The position numbers were made by a program, and so were the translations under genes. Below, piece after piece: positions 8,581 through 16,921 of a stretch of 64,000 nucleotides of DNA. The notes beneath the pieces were generated by a model that was given only the letters and a program-made list of their open reading frames with translations, did not search any database and was not told the DNA's origin. The stretch spans positions 488,204 to 552,203 of the forward strand of contig NZ_JAELVS010000002.1 in NCBI RefSeq assembly GCF_016427555.1, in the 5' to 3' direction. Source of the DNA: Marinobacter litoralis (GTDB lineage Bacteria > Pseudomonadota > Gammaproteobacteria > Pseudomonadales > Oleiphilaceae). Position 1 is the first letter of the stretch; each line of letters begins with the position of its first letter.

Positions 8581-9047
8581 CCGGCGTGCCTCTTGACCCA
8601 TCGTATCGGGGCTCCAATCAAAGGCAGGTGTTCGTACAGCAGCTCTCCGGCATCGAAATAGTCCCGATGAGTGCTTACCTTGCCGTTGCGGATGATTAAG
8701 TGGCTCATACCTTCAACGTAAACCGGCTTTCCGCGCTGAATACGCTTGTGACTGAGTTCCATCACCCACGGGATACAACAACGCGGATATTGGATAACCG
8801 GTTCTCCAAACCGGAACTGGCACCGGATGACGTTCTGGTAGGCGCCTGCCATGTATTCTGTCAGGGCGTCGAGCCCAACCACTTGTCCGAAGGGGTCCTG
8901 GAATTCGATGTCTTCGGCGTATACCGCCGCCAATTCATTGAGGTGGCCTTTGTCCAGCTTGTTGTACAGGCGGCAAAAGGCGTTAAGCGTTATCTGCATG
9001 GCTTTTTCTTTGGAGCCAACTTCAACAACGTTGTTTGGAGGAGTCAT
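8577..9047 (-). CDS. NTF2-like (SnoaL-type) protein of lipid operon
   Basis: The 156-residue protein shows the cone-shaped NTF2-like pattern: a helix LNAFCRLYNKLDKGHLNELAAVYAEDIEFQDPFG, the central segment GLDALTEYM, and a C-terminal HRDYFDAGELLYEHLPLIG. Family members are small-molecule isomerases, dehydratases or binding proteins. It overlaps both neighbours by four bases, so it is translationally coupled to the desaturase upstream and the SDR downstream. Similar NTF2 genes occur in ChrR/sigma-E-type lipid clusters. The reaction cannot be named. Confidence 0.82.
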   Translation of the reverse strand: MTPPNNVVEVGSKEKAMQITLNAFCRLYNKLDKGHLNELAAVYAEDIEFQDPFGQVVGLDALTEYMAGAYQNVIRCQFRFGEPVIQYPRCCIPWVMELSHKRIQRGKPVYVEGMSHLIIRNGKVSTHRDYFDAGELLYEHLPLIGAPIRWVKRHAG

Positions 9048-10006
9048 TGCTTTGGCATCCTTGATCGGTTTTGGTCAGTGGCCAGCGTTTCTGCAACGAT
9101 GTGAGGAGGAATTGGTGCCAGATCCCAGATGATGCCGGCTTTCGAAAGCATCCACAGGCCATACCAGGTGATGTCTATCTCGTACCAGCGAAAACCCTGG
9201 CGAGCAGATTGGGGCCAGCGATGGTGATTGTTGTGCCAGCCTTCACCTAAGGTGATTAGGGCTAACCAGAAGTTGTTGCGGCTTTCGTCATTGGTGTCGA
9301 ACCGGCGTTTGCCCCAAACATGAGACAACGAGTTGATGGATACGGTGGCGTGGAACAATGCAACGGTTGAAATGAAGAAGCCCCAAACGAGAAGCTGAAA
9401 ACCATCAGTGCCGAGGCCGGGCGCCCATTTCGCCAGCGCTTCGCCTAGAAGAAAAATCAGGACGGCAAAGACCGCAGGAATCAGCGAGTCGAAACGATTG
9501 ATAAAGCGGAGTTCCGGGAACTTGAGCCAGTCCCGGATGCGCCGTTCATCCATAACAAATCCGGCGTCGCAAGTGAACCATCCTACGTGTGACCACCAGA
9601 ATCCGCCATGATGGGGAGAATGAAGGTCTTCAGGGTGATCGGAGTGCTGGTGATGATGACGATGGTGAGCAGCCCACCAAAGGGGACCCCGCTGGGCGGA
9701 GCTGGCGCCCAGAACGGCGAAAACTAATTGCGCAGCGCGGCTGGTTTTGAACGATTTATGCGCAAAGTACCTGTGATAAAAAGCGGTAATCGAAAACATC
9801 CGAAGAAGAAAAAAGGTGATGGCAAAGCCAACGGCAAACGCACTGGTTCCGGTGTAGATTGCCAAGAAGCAGGCCGCGTGTAGAGCTAAAAACGGCAGCA
9901 CTCTGATGATATTGAACCGGCGGCACTGCGTGTCGAGGTGATCCAAACCCGCTTCAGAGTCGAACCATCTTAGAATGTTTGTAAACAAATCATTTACTCG
10001 GGTCAT
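9044..10006 (-). CDS. Membrane fatty-acid (acyl-CoA type) desaturase
   Basis: The 320-residue integral membrane protein has the three histidine boxes of stearoyl-CoA-type di-iron desaturases: HRYFAH at 78-83, HHRHH at 114-118 and HNNHH at 258-262, with hydrophobic pairs at about 35-70 and 175-225. It would insert a cis double bond, probably delta-9, into saturated acyl chains using O2. As the first gene of the operon it could supply the unsaturated chains that the CFA-like methyltransferase modifies. Its ATG is only 8 bp from the start of the divergent flavoprotein and has no clear ribosome site, so its promoter must lie inside that neighbour. Confidence 0.9.
   Translation of the reverse strand: MTRVNDLFTNILRWFDSEAGLDHLDTQCRRFNIIRVLPFLALHAACFLAIYTGTSAFAVGFAITFFLLRMFSITAFYHRYFAHKSFKTSRAAQLVFAVLGASSAQRGPLWWAAHHRHHHQHSDHPEDLHSPHHGGFWWSHVGWFTCDAGFVMDERRIRDWLKFPELRFINRFDSLIPAVFAVLIFLLGEALAKWAPGLGTDGFQLLVWGFFISTVALFHATVSINSLSHVWGKRRFDTNDESRNNFWLALITLGEGWHNNHHRWPQSARQGFRWYEIDITWYGLWMLSKAGIIWDLAPIPPHIVAETLATDQNRSRMPKQ
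9976..9987. promoter_or_regulatory. Small palindrome at the divergent start-codon pair
   Basis: TGTTT-GT-AAACA is an inverted repeat with 5-bp arms lying in codons 7-11 of the desaturase, about 30 bp upstream of the divergent flavoprotein start. Because there is no free intergenic DNA, an operator inside the coding sequence is possible. It is short and could be chance. Confidence 0.25.
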
Positions 10007-10014
10007 AAACAGCC

Positions 10015-11031
10015 ATGGAAAGTCAAACTTTAGATACCTCAGCTATACGCAGCGTTGCTGTTATCGGATCAGGTCTGGCGGGCTTAACCGCAGCGATTTT
10101 GCTTGGCAAATCAGGCCATCGTGTCCGGGTGTTCGAAAAAAGCCGGGGGCCTGGTGGTCGTATGTCTTCAAAAAGAGTAGCAGACGGAGCGGTCGATATC
10201 GGTGCGCAATATTTCACAAGCCGGAACCCCGGGTTCCTGACTTTCCTCGAGAACCATGCGGGCTCAGACTCGTTCGCCCGGTGGCCTGCGAGCTTCGGGT
10301 TCCAGAAAGCGGATAAAAGCTGGCAGTCGTTCCCGGACGAGACTCGTTACGTCGGTACCCCCAGAATGACCGCGATTACCCGTGGGCTTTCAGCGCATGT
10401 GGAGCTCACCACGCAGGTTCGGATTGCCCAAATGAACCGCTCAGGTTCGCGTTGGCGGTTAATCTGTACCGAGGATGAAGATCACGGGGAATTTGATCAA
10501 GTGGTGGTAACCGCGCCTCCTGCTCAAACACAGGATCTGCTGAAAGCCAGTGGCTTGGCATCTTTGCTGGAGGAAACCCGAGCGCCCGGCGGCGATATTC
10601 TGCCGTGTTGGGCTGTCGCAGTGCATTTCAGGAATGCCCCTGCGGCTCGGTTTGATGCGATGCGCCCGGATTCCGACGTGCTTTATTGGGTGGCAAACAA
10701 CTCCTCAAAGCCGGAGCGGAACGATGACGGCCAGTGGTGGGTTCTTCACGCAACGCCTGAGTGGACCGATGCCAACGTCGATGCCAGCCCGGAACACGTG
10801 AGTAGCGCTTTGCTGGCGGAGTTTAAACAGCTGACCGGCTTGGATGGTGAGCCCACAGATTCGGTGGCACACCGCTGGTTGTACGCTCGATCTGCATCAA
10901 GTATTCGCCCCGGTTTCTTGTGGGACCCTAGCCAAGGCGTGGGGATCGCCGGTGATTGGCTGGTTGGTGGCCGAGTTGAAGGGGCTTGGGACAGCGCCAG
11001 CCTGCTGACGGAAGCCATGCTGGCGGATTAA
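10015..11031 (+). CDS. Renalase-like FAD/NAD(P)-dependent oxidoreductase
   Basis: The 338-residue protein has the FAD motif VAVIGSGLAGLTAAILLGKSG at 14-34 followed by RVFEKSRGPGGRMSSKR, and a C-terminal GIAGDWLVGGRVEGAWDSA closing the flavin site. This is the pattern of the COG3380 'renalase-like' amine-oxidase-fold proteins. The substrate is unknown. It diverges from the lipid operon with only 8 bp between start codons, and no in-frame earlier start exists because a TAA precedes the ATG. Shared regulation with the operon is plausible. Confidence 0.87.
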   Translation: MESQTLDTSAIRSVAVIGSGLAGLTAAILLGKSGHRVRVFEKSRGPGGRMSSKRVADGAVDIGAQYFTSRNPGFLTFLENHAGSDSFARWPASFGFQKADKSWQSFPDETRYVGTPRMTAITRGLSAHVELTTQVRIAQMNRSGSRWRLICTEDEDHGEFDQVVVTAPPAQTQDLLKASGLASLLEETRAPGGDILPCWAVAVHFRNAPAARFDAMRPDSDVLYWVANNSSKPERNDDGQWWVLHATPEWTDANVDASPEHVSSALLAEFKQLTGLDGEPTDSVAHRWLYARSASSIRPGFLWDPSQGVGIAGDWLVGGRVEGAWDSASLLTEAMLAD

Positions 11032-11046
11032 GCTCTGGTGCTCGGG

Positions 11047-12528
11047 TTATTCTGAGAGGTCTGGCGCTTTAGCCGCAACGTCAGGCTGGCGGTAAAAATG
11101 GATGATGGTTCCGTCCCCGAATTTCGAGAAGAAGGCGCTCACATCGGTAATCTTGCGCAGTGAGCGCTTTCGGCTAATCGGGTCTTTATCCAGCACCTTG
11201 ATGCCGTTGAAGTTGTCCTGAATGTTCGAGAATCGAGCCTTCATCGTGCAGGTCACCACATCGTCAGCCGACAAGCCAAGTTCCTGTGCCAGCCACTGGC
11301 TATGAGCCTGAATCTCGGCCTGGCTCAAATTTTCCCGGGTATCGAGATGACTGAGCTTTACCCGGTTCACAATCAAAAACGAGTAGCTCTTGGGCTGTTT
11401 ACGGGCAACCTTTCGGAAGGCCTCCCAGAAGAAACTGTCGGTCAGTTCAGCGAAAAAACTCATATCGCTGAGGCAGGTATCAATCCACTCGAAACTCTCG
11501 GCATCTTCCAACACTTCGTTGATGGCTTCACGCAGAAGCCAGTCAAACCCGAGCGCCGTTTTGTGACCGTACACTTTGCGGTACATCTGATAGCGGCTGT
11601 AAACGAAATCCTCCAAGGCTCCCAAGCCTTTGTGGGTGATGGCCAGCCCCATCCACGGCTCTGAAACATCCCAGCCAAAGCGTAAGTTGCTCAGCAAGTG
11701 ATCCAGGTTAAAGCCACCGATAGTGACGGAACTGTGGAACCCGTCCCGCAGCATATAATCGGCGCGGTCTGCATCGATTTCGCCAGAGACAATGGATGAA
11801 AGCAGCCCCATAACCAGCGCCGGCACCTTGTGCTCCCCGCTGGATTCCACCAATGCCTGATCGCCCGCGATGAAGTTCAGGAAGGTGTGGGCATGGCGGC
11901 AGAAGGTATCACTCGGCGTTACCTGAGTGGTTTCCATAATGCCGATGATGTCTTCGGCATGCAGGCCCGCAGCCTCCAGATCGACGGACGAGAGTACTTC
12001 GTGAGCGACCCGCACCGAGTAGTGTTCGTGTTCCAGCTCATCCGGTTCCTCGGGGTGATAACGACTGAAGTCTTCGCCTCGCCACAGCTCACGAAAACGT
12101 TCTGGGCGTGACATGAGTTCGCGAATACGTCGGGCCTGAGTGAACTGGTGCGAAAAACTGGAGTGGCCGCTGTCGTGCAACAGGCATCCCAGGCGAATAA
12201 TCTTGGCAAGATAATCGATGGCGTCCAGTTGATTGAGGCTCAGTTCGGTTTGCTCGCTGAGCTGACGCTCCCGCAGATAGGCATCAATCATGGCGCGAAA
12301 CATACGGGTGCCGACATGCATCACGCCAACGCTGTGCAGGAAGCGGGAGTGGGTAGCGCCCGGGAACACCAAACTGAGGATGTCGTTCTGGCAGATGTTG
12401 CGTAAACGCTGGAACAGTGGGTGGTCAATAACCTGAATTTCGTGCCGGTAAAGCGGAATCCCGCCATGGACCGGGTCCATGATCAGTTTGTCGTAGGCAC
12501 CCAGAAGGTCGTTGACGGCACGTCGCAT
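11047..12528 (-). CDS. HD-domain phosphohydrolase (SAMHD1/dGTPase-like)
   Basis: The 493-residue protein carries the metal-binding HD signature: THSRFLHSVGVMHV near residue 58, LLHDSGHSSFSHQF near 118 and DADRADYMLRDGFHSS near 260. It also has the N-terminal DPVHGGIPLYRHEIQVIDHPLFQRLRNI layout shared with SAMHD1-like and bacterial dNTP triphosphohydrolases (COG1078). It probably hydrolyses a phosphorylated nucleotide. The C-terminal 200 residues look regulatory. It diverges from the hsbR-like gene, and a 26-bp inverted repeat lies between them. Confidence 0.87.
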   Translation of the reverse strand: MRRAVNDLLGAYDKLIMDPVHGGIPLYRHEIQVIDHPLFQRLRNICQNDILSLVFPGATHSRFLHSVGVMHVGTRMFRAMIDAYLRERQLSEQTELSLNQLDAIDYLAKIIRLGCLLHDSGHSSFSHQFTQARRIRELMSRPERFRELWRGEDFSRYHPEEPDELEHEHYSVRVAHEVLSSVDLEAAGLHAEDIIGIMETTQVTPSDTFCRHAHTFLNFIAGDQALVESSGEHKVPALVMGLLSSIVSGEIDADRADYMLRDGFHSSVTIGGFNLDHLLSNLRFGWDVSEPWMGLAITHKGLGALEDFVYSRYQMYRKVYGHKTALGFDWLLREAINEVLEDAESFEWIDTCLSDMSFFAELTDSFFWEAFRKVARKQPKSYSFLIVNRVKLSHLDTRENLSQAEIQAHSQWLAQELGLSADDVVTCTMKARFSNIQDNFNGIKVLDKDPISRKRSLRKITDVSAFFSKFGDGTIIHFYRQPDVAAKAPDLSE

Positions 12529-12555
12529 GGTTACAAATCCCCCAAAAAGATCAGT

Positions 12556-12581
12556 ATGGCCTTGTTATATCACAAGGTCAT
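12556..12581. promoter_or_regulatory. 26-bp inverted repeat in divergent promoter region
   Basis: Arms of ten bases (ATGGCCTTGT and ACAAGGTCAT, one mismatch) flank a 6-bp TATATC centre. The site lies 28 bp upstream of the HD gene start and 61 bp before the hsbR-like gene, the right place for an operator serving one or both. The protein that binds it is unknown. Confidence 0.45.
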
Positions 12582-12642
12582 GCCAGAATAGACCTTATAA
12601 CGCCTGTTTTTCTTTTACCGCTGGTAGTTTAGGGCAACTAAC

Positions 12643-13851
12643 ATGACCTCGCGCACCGAGCGCATTTTAATCATCGACGCCAATGAGCAGGCCCGTTCTG
12701 ACCTGTCACGATACCTGGATGCCAGAGGCTTCTATGTGAGCGTTTGTCCGGACATTGGCACGGCCCGCAGTTTGTTCGCCGCGAACATGCCCGACGCCAT
12801 TTTTGCCGACCTGGCTCCCACCGTTATAGACGATCTTTGCCGTCGCCTTGACGCGGCCGACAGCTATACGCCCATCATCGCGTATACCCAAAGTACGTCC
12901 AGCGCTCAAGTGGTAGAGTTGCTGCGTGCAGGCGCCGAAGACATTGTGCTCAAACCCTGCTCTTCCAGCAAAGATGCGCTCGATGACGTTATCGAAAAAC
13001 TGTTTGATCGTATTCGGGTCAATCGACTCAACAAGCTCTATAGGGAAGAGCTGGAGGAGGCAAACCGGGATCTGCGCAGTGGCATTGCCGAACTACGGGC
13101 TGACCAAAACGCAGGCCGTAAAGTCCAGCTGAAGATGCTGCCCGAACATAATCAAGAGATATGCGGGCTGCAGGCCGATTACCTGATCAAGCCGTCTTTG
13201 TATCTGAGCGGCGATTTTCTGGATTATATCCGCCTTACAAAAGACAAGGTGCTGGTGTATATCGCCGACGTGTCGGGCCACGGTGCCAGTTCGGCCTTTG
13301 TCACCGTTTTACTCAAGAACCTCACCAACCGCCTGAAGCGTAATCTGCGCAGGCAATCCAGCGATGACATCATGCATCCGCGGCGGATTCTCGAGCGTAT
13401 AAATTCTGAGTTGATGGACACAGGGCTCGGGAAACACGTCACCGTATTTGTCGGCATTATTACTTTGTCAGAACGAACCCTTAGTTACGCAGTGGGTGCG
13501 CACTTTCCGATGCCGATATTGTCGTTTGAAGACGGCGAGACCCGGTTTCTCGAAGGCAGTGGCCTGCCAGTAGGGTTGTTTGAAGACCCCGAATGGGAGT
13601 TGTACGAGGTGAAACTGGATCGCCCCTTCCGTCTTTTATTGTTCTCTGACGGCATTTTGGAGGTCATTCCCGACAAAAGTCTCGATGAAAAGGAACGAAC
13701 GCTACTTGAACTCGTATCAGGAGGTAGTCACACTATCGCATCGCTGAGCGAGGCCTTGGGATTAAAAAGTATCTCGGAGCTGCCTGACGATATAGCGATA
13801 GTATCGGTAACTGACCAGTTAACTGGTTCAGATCAAACGTCGTCGACTTAG
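12643..13851 (+). CDS. Fused response regulator / PP2C-type phosphatase, HsbR-like
   Basis: The 402-residue protein starts with a receiver domain (about 5-125) with the acidic pocket in LIIDANE, phosphoacceptor Asp56 in IFADLAP and the conserved lysine in VLKPCSS. A helical linker (about 130-165) leads to a SpoIIE/PP2C phosphatase domain with LSGDFLDY, VLVYIADVSGHG and LLFSDGILE. This is the architecture of HsbR (PA3346) in Pseudomonas aeruginosa, which acts on the STAS protein HsbA to switch between swimming and biofilm behaviour. The STAS gene follows after 7 bp, supporting the same pairing here. The HptB phosphotransfer partner is not in the window. Confidence 0.85.
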   Translation: MTSRTERILIIDANEQARSDLSRYLDARGFYVSVCPDIGTARSLFAANMPDAIFADLAPTVIDDLCRRLDAADSYTPIIAYTQSTSSAQVVELLRAGAEDIVLKPCSSSKDALDDVIEKLFDRIRVNRLNKLYREELEEANRDLRSGIAELRADQNAGRKVQLKMLPEHNQEICGLQADYLIKPSLYLSGDFLDYIRLTKDKVLVYIADVSGHGASSAFVTVLLKNLTNRLKRNLRRQSSDDIMHPRRILERINSELMDTGLGKHVTVFVGIITLSERTLSYAVGAHFPMPILSFEDGETRFLEGSGLPVGLFEDPEWELYEVKLDRPFRLLLFSDGILEVIPDKSLDEKERTLLELVSGGSHTIASLSEALGLKSISELPDDIAIVSVTDQLTGSDQTSST

Positions 13852-13858
13852 TGGCACT

Positions 13859-14359
13859 GTGAAAAAAATGGCTGGTTATAAAATCCTGCAAGCAGATAAG
13901 CAGGGAATATACGTCCTGAAGTTTATCGGAGAAATTCGGCTGAACCTGTGTTCGACGCTGGATAATCTCGTTGAGTCCATCACTCGGGACCCAGACTTCA
14001 AAACCGTCGTCATCGATCTCACGGAAACCGAGATAGTCGATAGCACAACGCTCGGGCTGCTGGCCAAAATTGCGTTGGCAGCGTACAAACAGAGCCATTT
14101 TCTTCCGACTCTGATCTCCACCAACCCTGATGTGACTCGCATCATCTCGTCTATGGGCTTCGACAAGATTTTTATCATTGTCCGCGAGCCGGCTTCCCGA
14201 ATTGAAGATCTTGAAGAAATCCCTGTCCTGAAAGCGAGCGAACAACAAGTACGCGAGAAAGTGCTGGACGCTCATAGAGTATTAATGGGCATGAACAGCA
14301 AAAACCGGGAAGAGTTCAAGAATCTCGTTCGGGCTCTGGAGTGTGAAGAACCTGGCTGA
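13859..14359 (+). CDS. STAS-domain anti-anti-sigma factor, HsbA-like
   Basis: The 166-residue protein has a STAS domain over the first ~110 residues; the phosphorylatable serine sits in VDSTTLG (Ser62 counted from the GTG start). A C-terminal extension of about 50 residues is like that of Pseudomonas HsbA, which binds the anti-sigma factor FlgM or a diguanylate cyclase depending on phosphorylation. Start is either the GTG at 13859 or the ATG at 13868; neither has a good ribosome site, consistent with coupling to the phosphatase gene ending 7 bp earlier. Confidence 0.83.
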   Translation: MKKMAGYKILQADKQGIYVLKFIGEIRLNLCSTLDNLVESITRDPDFKTVVIDLTETEIVDSTTLGLLAKIALAAYKQSHFLPTLISTNPDVTRIISSMGFDKIFIIVREPASRIEDLEEIPVLKASEQQVREKVLDAHRVLMGMNSKNREEFKNLVRALECEEPG

Positions 14360-14410
14360 TCGATATTCTTTGGCGCCGGGTCATGCCTAACACGAACCTA
14401 CGGAAAGACT

Positions 14411-15472
14411 ATGCCAGAAAACGTAACGCCGAAATCTGATTTGGCGAAAACGCAAAACGTTGCAGTCCTTGGTGGCGGCAGTTTCGGAACTGCTATGGCC
14501 AAGGTTCTCGGTGAAAACGGCCATACCGTGCATTTCTGGATGCGCGATGAGGGTCAGGTTGAAGAAATCCGTACAACGCGCATGAATGGCCGTTACATGC
14601 CCGGTATCGTCCTTGAAGGCGAGATCCTGCCCACTACCGACTTTGCCGGGGCCGTGAATAACGCTGATGTGGTTTTTGTGGCCATTCCCTCCAAGGCGTT
14701 CCGTTCGGTGGTTCGCGATAACAGCAGCGCCTTCAAAGACGAACAGATCGTTGTCAGCCTGACCAAAGGCATTGAGCAGCAAGGCTTCAAGCTGATGAGT
14801 GAAATCCTGCTTGAAGAAATCCCGCGCTGCCGGTCTGGTGTGTTGAGTGGCCCAAATTTGGCTGCTGAGATTGTGAATCGTGAGTTGACAGCAACGGTTA
14901 TCGCCGCGAAGGATCCGGAGGTTCGACAAACCGTTCAGCAATTGCTCGGTTGTGATTATTTCCGCGTTTACGCCAATGTTGATGTCTACGGCGTTGAGCT
15001 GGCGGGCGCTCTGAAAAACATCTACGCCATAGTGGCCGGCCTGGCATCTGCACAGAACCTCGGTGAAAACGCCAAAGCGATGCTAATTACCCGTGGGCTG
15101 GCGGAAATGAGCCGGTTCGCAGTGAGCCTGGGGGCAAATCCTATGACGTTCATGGGCCTGGCCGGTGTGGGCGACCTGATCGCAACCTGTACCTCCAGCA
15201 AAAGCCGCAACTTCCGTGTGGGTTACGCTGTAGGCACGGGTAAAAAACTGGATGAGGCAGCCGAAGAACTGGGGCAGGTGGCTGAGGGCATCTATACTCT
15301 GAAGTTAGTACGGGAAAAATCCGAGGCGATCGGAATCCACATGCCGCTGGTGCGCGGGCTGTACGAGATTCTCTACAACGGTGCCCCGATTGAGGCGGTC
15401 ATCAAGAATCTGATGAACGCTGTTCAGAATTCGGATGTAGAGTTCATTTTGCCTCGTACGGTGGCTCAGTAA
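14411..15472 (+). CDS. gpsA: Glycerol-3-phosphate dehydrogenase [NAD(P)+]
   Basis: The 353-residue cytoplasmic enzyme reduces dihydroxyacetone phosphate to sn-glycerol-3-phosphate for phospholipid synthesis. The Rossmann motif VAVLGGGSFGTAMAKVL is at about 17-33, SLTKGIE near 115, SGPNLAAEI near 145, and the catalytic lysine lies in ELAGALKNIYAI near 200. The C-terminal domain has GLAGVGDLIATC and SKSRNFRVG. Length is slightly above E. coli GpsA (339) because of a short N-terminal extension. The ATG has GGAAAG upstream. Confidence 0.96.
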   Translation: MPENVTPKSDLAKTQNVAVLGGGSFGTAMAKVLGENGHTVHFWMRDEGQVEEIRTTRMNGRYMPGIVLEGEILPTTDFAGAVNNADVVFVAIPSKAFRSVVRDNSSAFKDEQIVVSLTKGIEQQGFKLMSEILLEEIPRCRSGVLSGPNLAAEIVNRELTATVIAAKDPEVRQTVQQLLGCDYFRVYANVDVYGVELAGALKNIYAIVAGLASAQNLGENAKAMLITRGLAEMSRFAVSLGANPMTFMGLAGVGDLIATCTSSKSRNFRVGYAVGTGKKLDEAAEELGQVAEGIYTLKLVREKSEAIGIHMPLVRGLYEILYNGAPIEAVIKNLMNAVQNSDVEFILPRTVAQ

Positions 15473-15499
15473 TCACGTCAACTGAACGAGGAGATTGTT

Positions 15500-15949
15500 A
15501 TGCAACTGATCATCATGCGCCACGGTGAGGCAGGCAGACACTCCCTTGATCATGAGCGGGAGCTGACCGAGGTGGGGCGAAAGCAAGCCGCCAATGTAGC
15601 AGAGCAAATCGCCAAATCCGATTCAAAGCCCGGTGTCATTTGGTGTAGCCCCTACATCCGCGCTCGCCAGACCGCAGCCATTGTTGCTGACATACTGGGC
15701 GTTCCTGTGCAGGAGAAGTCGTTCATCACGCCAGACGATGATCCTGGCCGGTGTCTGGATGCGCTGCTCGAAAACAAGGAGTCGCCGCTGATGCTGGTGT
15801 CTCACATGCCCTTGGTGGGCAGCCTCACCACCTTGTTATCAGAAGGGCATCGTAACGGTATGCCGTTTATGACCGCTCAGGCTGTGGTGCTCGACATGCC
15901 TGTTGCCGGGCCGGACTGCGCCACCTTGAAAACGCAGTTCTTGCCCTGA
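15500..15949 (+). CDS. sixA: Phosphohistidine phosphatase SixA
   Basis: The 149-residue protein is a minimal histidine phosphatase: catalytic IMRHGEAG at 5-12, the RARQTAAIVAD stretch near 54, and the second catalytic histidine in LMLVSHMPLVGSL near 100. Size matches E. coli SixA (161), which removes phosphate from histidine-containing phosphotransfer proteins. It lies 27 bp after gpsA behind a good GAGGAG ribosome site, the same gpsA-sixA neighbourhood seen in pseudomonads. Confidence 0.9.
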   Translation: MQLIIMRHGEAGRHSLDHERELTEVGRKQAANVAEQIAKSDSKPGVIWCSPYIRARQTAAIVADILGVPVQEKSFITPDDDPGRCLDALLENKESPLMLVSHMPLVGSLTTLLSEGHRNGMPFMTAQAVVLDMPVAGPDCATLKTQFLP

Positions 15950-15991
15950 TTATTGATACTGCTATCTTTTTCTCACGTTAACTGAGCCGTT

Positions 15992-16888
15992 ATGTACAGT
16001 TTCCCGATCGAATACATTGAGCCGGTCTTCCGGCCGCCGAGTGAGGCAAGGTCTCTTATTTTGCCTGTCACCAATGGTTGCTCATGGAACCAGTGCACGT
16101 TCTGCGAGATGTATACCCAGCCCCAGAAGAAATTCCGGGCCAGAAAGCCCGCGGATGTTCGGGCGGACATCGAAAAAGCTGCCAAAGCATTTGGCAGCGT
16201 GCCCAGGGTGTTTCTGGCTGATGGCGATGCCATGGTGCTGCCGACCCGGCGGTTACTCGAAATCCTCCATGAGTTGAAAGGCGCGTTTCCGGGGCTTCAA
16301 CGGGTGTCCAGCTATTGTCTACCGCGAAACCTCGCCAAGAAGTCCGTCGAAGACTTGGTGGCGCTGCGTGAGGCCGGGTTAGGAATTTTGTACGTTGGTA
16401 TGGAATCCGGCGATGACGAAGTGTTGCGCCGTATCAACAAAGGTGAAACCTGGGAATCTACCCGTTCCGCACTGGAGAAAATCAAGCAAGCGGGTTTAAC
16501 CAGCTCTGTAATGGTGCTTAACGGGCTAGGTGGCAGAACCTTGTCGCGCCAACACGCTATCAACACCGCAACCTTGTGCAACGAAACACAGCCGGATTTC
16601 CTCTCCACATTGGTGGTGAGCTTCCCGCAGGGTGAGGAGCGGTTCCGCGAAGGGTTTGGAGACGATTTCGAACCTTTAGACCAGCAAGGTTTGTTTGAGG
16701 AAATCCAGGTGTTTCTTGAGCATCTGGAGTTAGAAAACACCACCTTCCGAAGCGATCACGCCTCAAACTATCTGGTGCTGAAAGGTACGCTAGGGCAAGA
16801 CAAACAGCGTTTGCTGGATCAGGTAAACCTCGCTATCACAAAGCCGGGTGCCGTGCCGTTAAGGCCGGAGTCTATGCGGGGCCTTTGA
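15992..16888 (+). CDS. Radical SAM protein (COG1032-like)
   Basis: The 298-residue protein shows the cluster-binding motif NGCSWNQCTFCEMY at about 29-42, with cysteine spacing CX4CX2C where most radical SAM enzymes have CX3CX2C. The preceding RPPSEARSLILPVT and following YTQPQKKFRAR fit a recognisable subgroup in which this spacing is usual. Other radical SAM elements are FLADGDAM near 72 and GMESGDDEVLRRINKG near 133. No B12-binding or SPASM domain is attached. The substrate is unknown. A DUF1285 gene follows 33 bp later, probably in the same transcript. Confidence 0.85.
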   Translation: MYSFPIEYIEPVFRPPSEARSLILPVTNGCSWNQCTFCEMYTQPQKKFRARKPADVRADIEKAAKAFGSVPRVFLADGDAMVLPTRRLLEILHELKGAFPGLQRVSSYCLPRNLAKKSVEDLVALREAGLGILYVGMESGDDEVLRRINKGETWESTRSALEKIKQAGLTSSVMVLNGLGGRTLSRQHAINTATLCNETQPDFLSTLVVSFPQGEERFREGFGDDFEPLDQQGLFEEIQVFLEHLELENTTFRSDHASNYLVLKGTLGQDKQRLLDQVNLAITKPGAVPLRPESMRGL

Positions 16889-16921
16889 TACTTTCCGTTT
16901 TCAAGCAAAAGGAGTTCGCCC

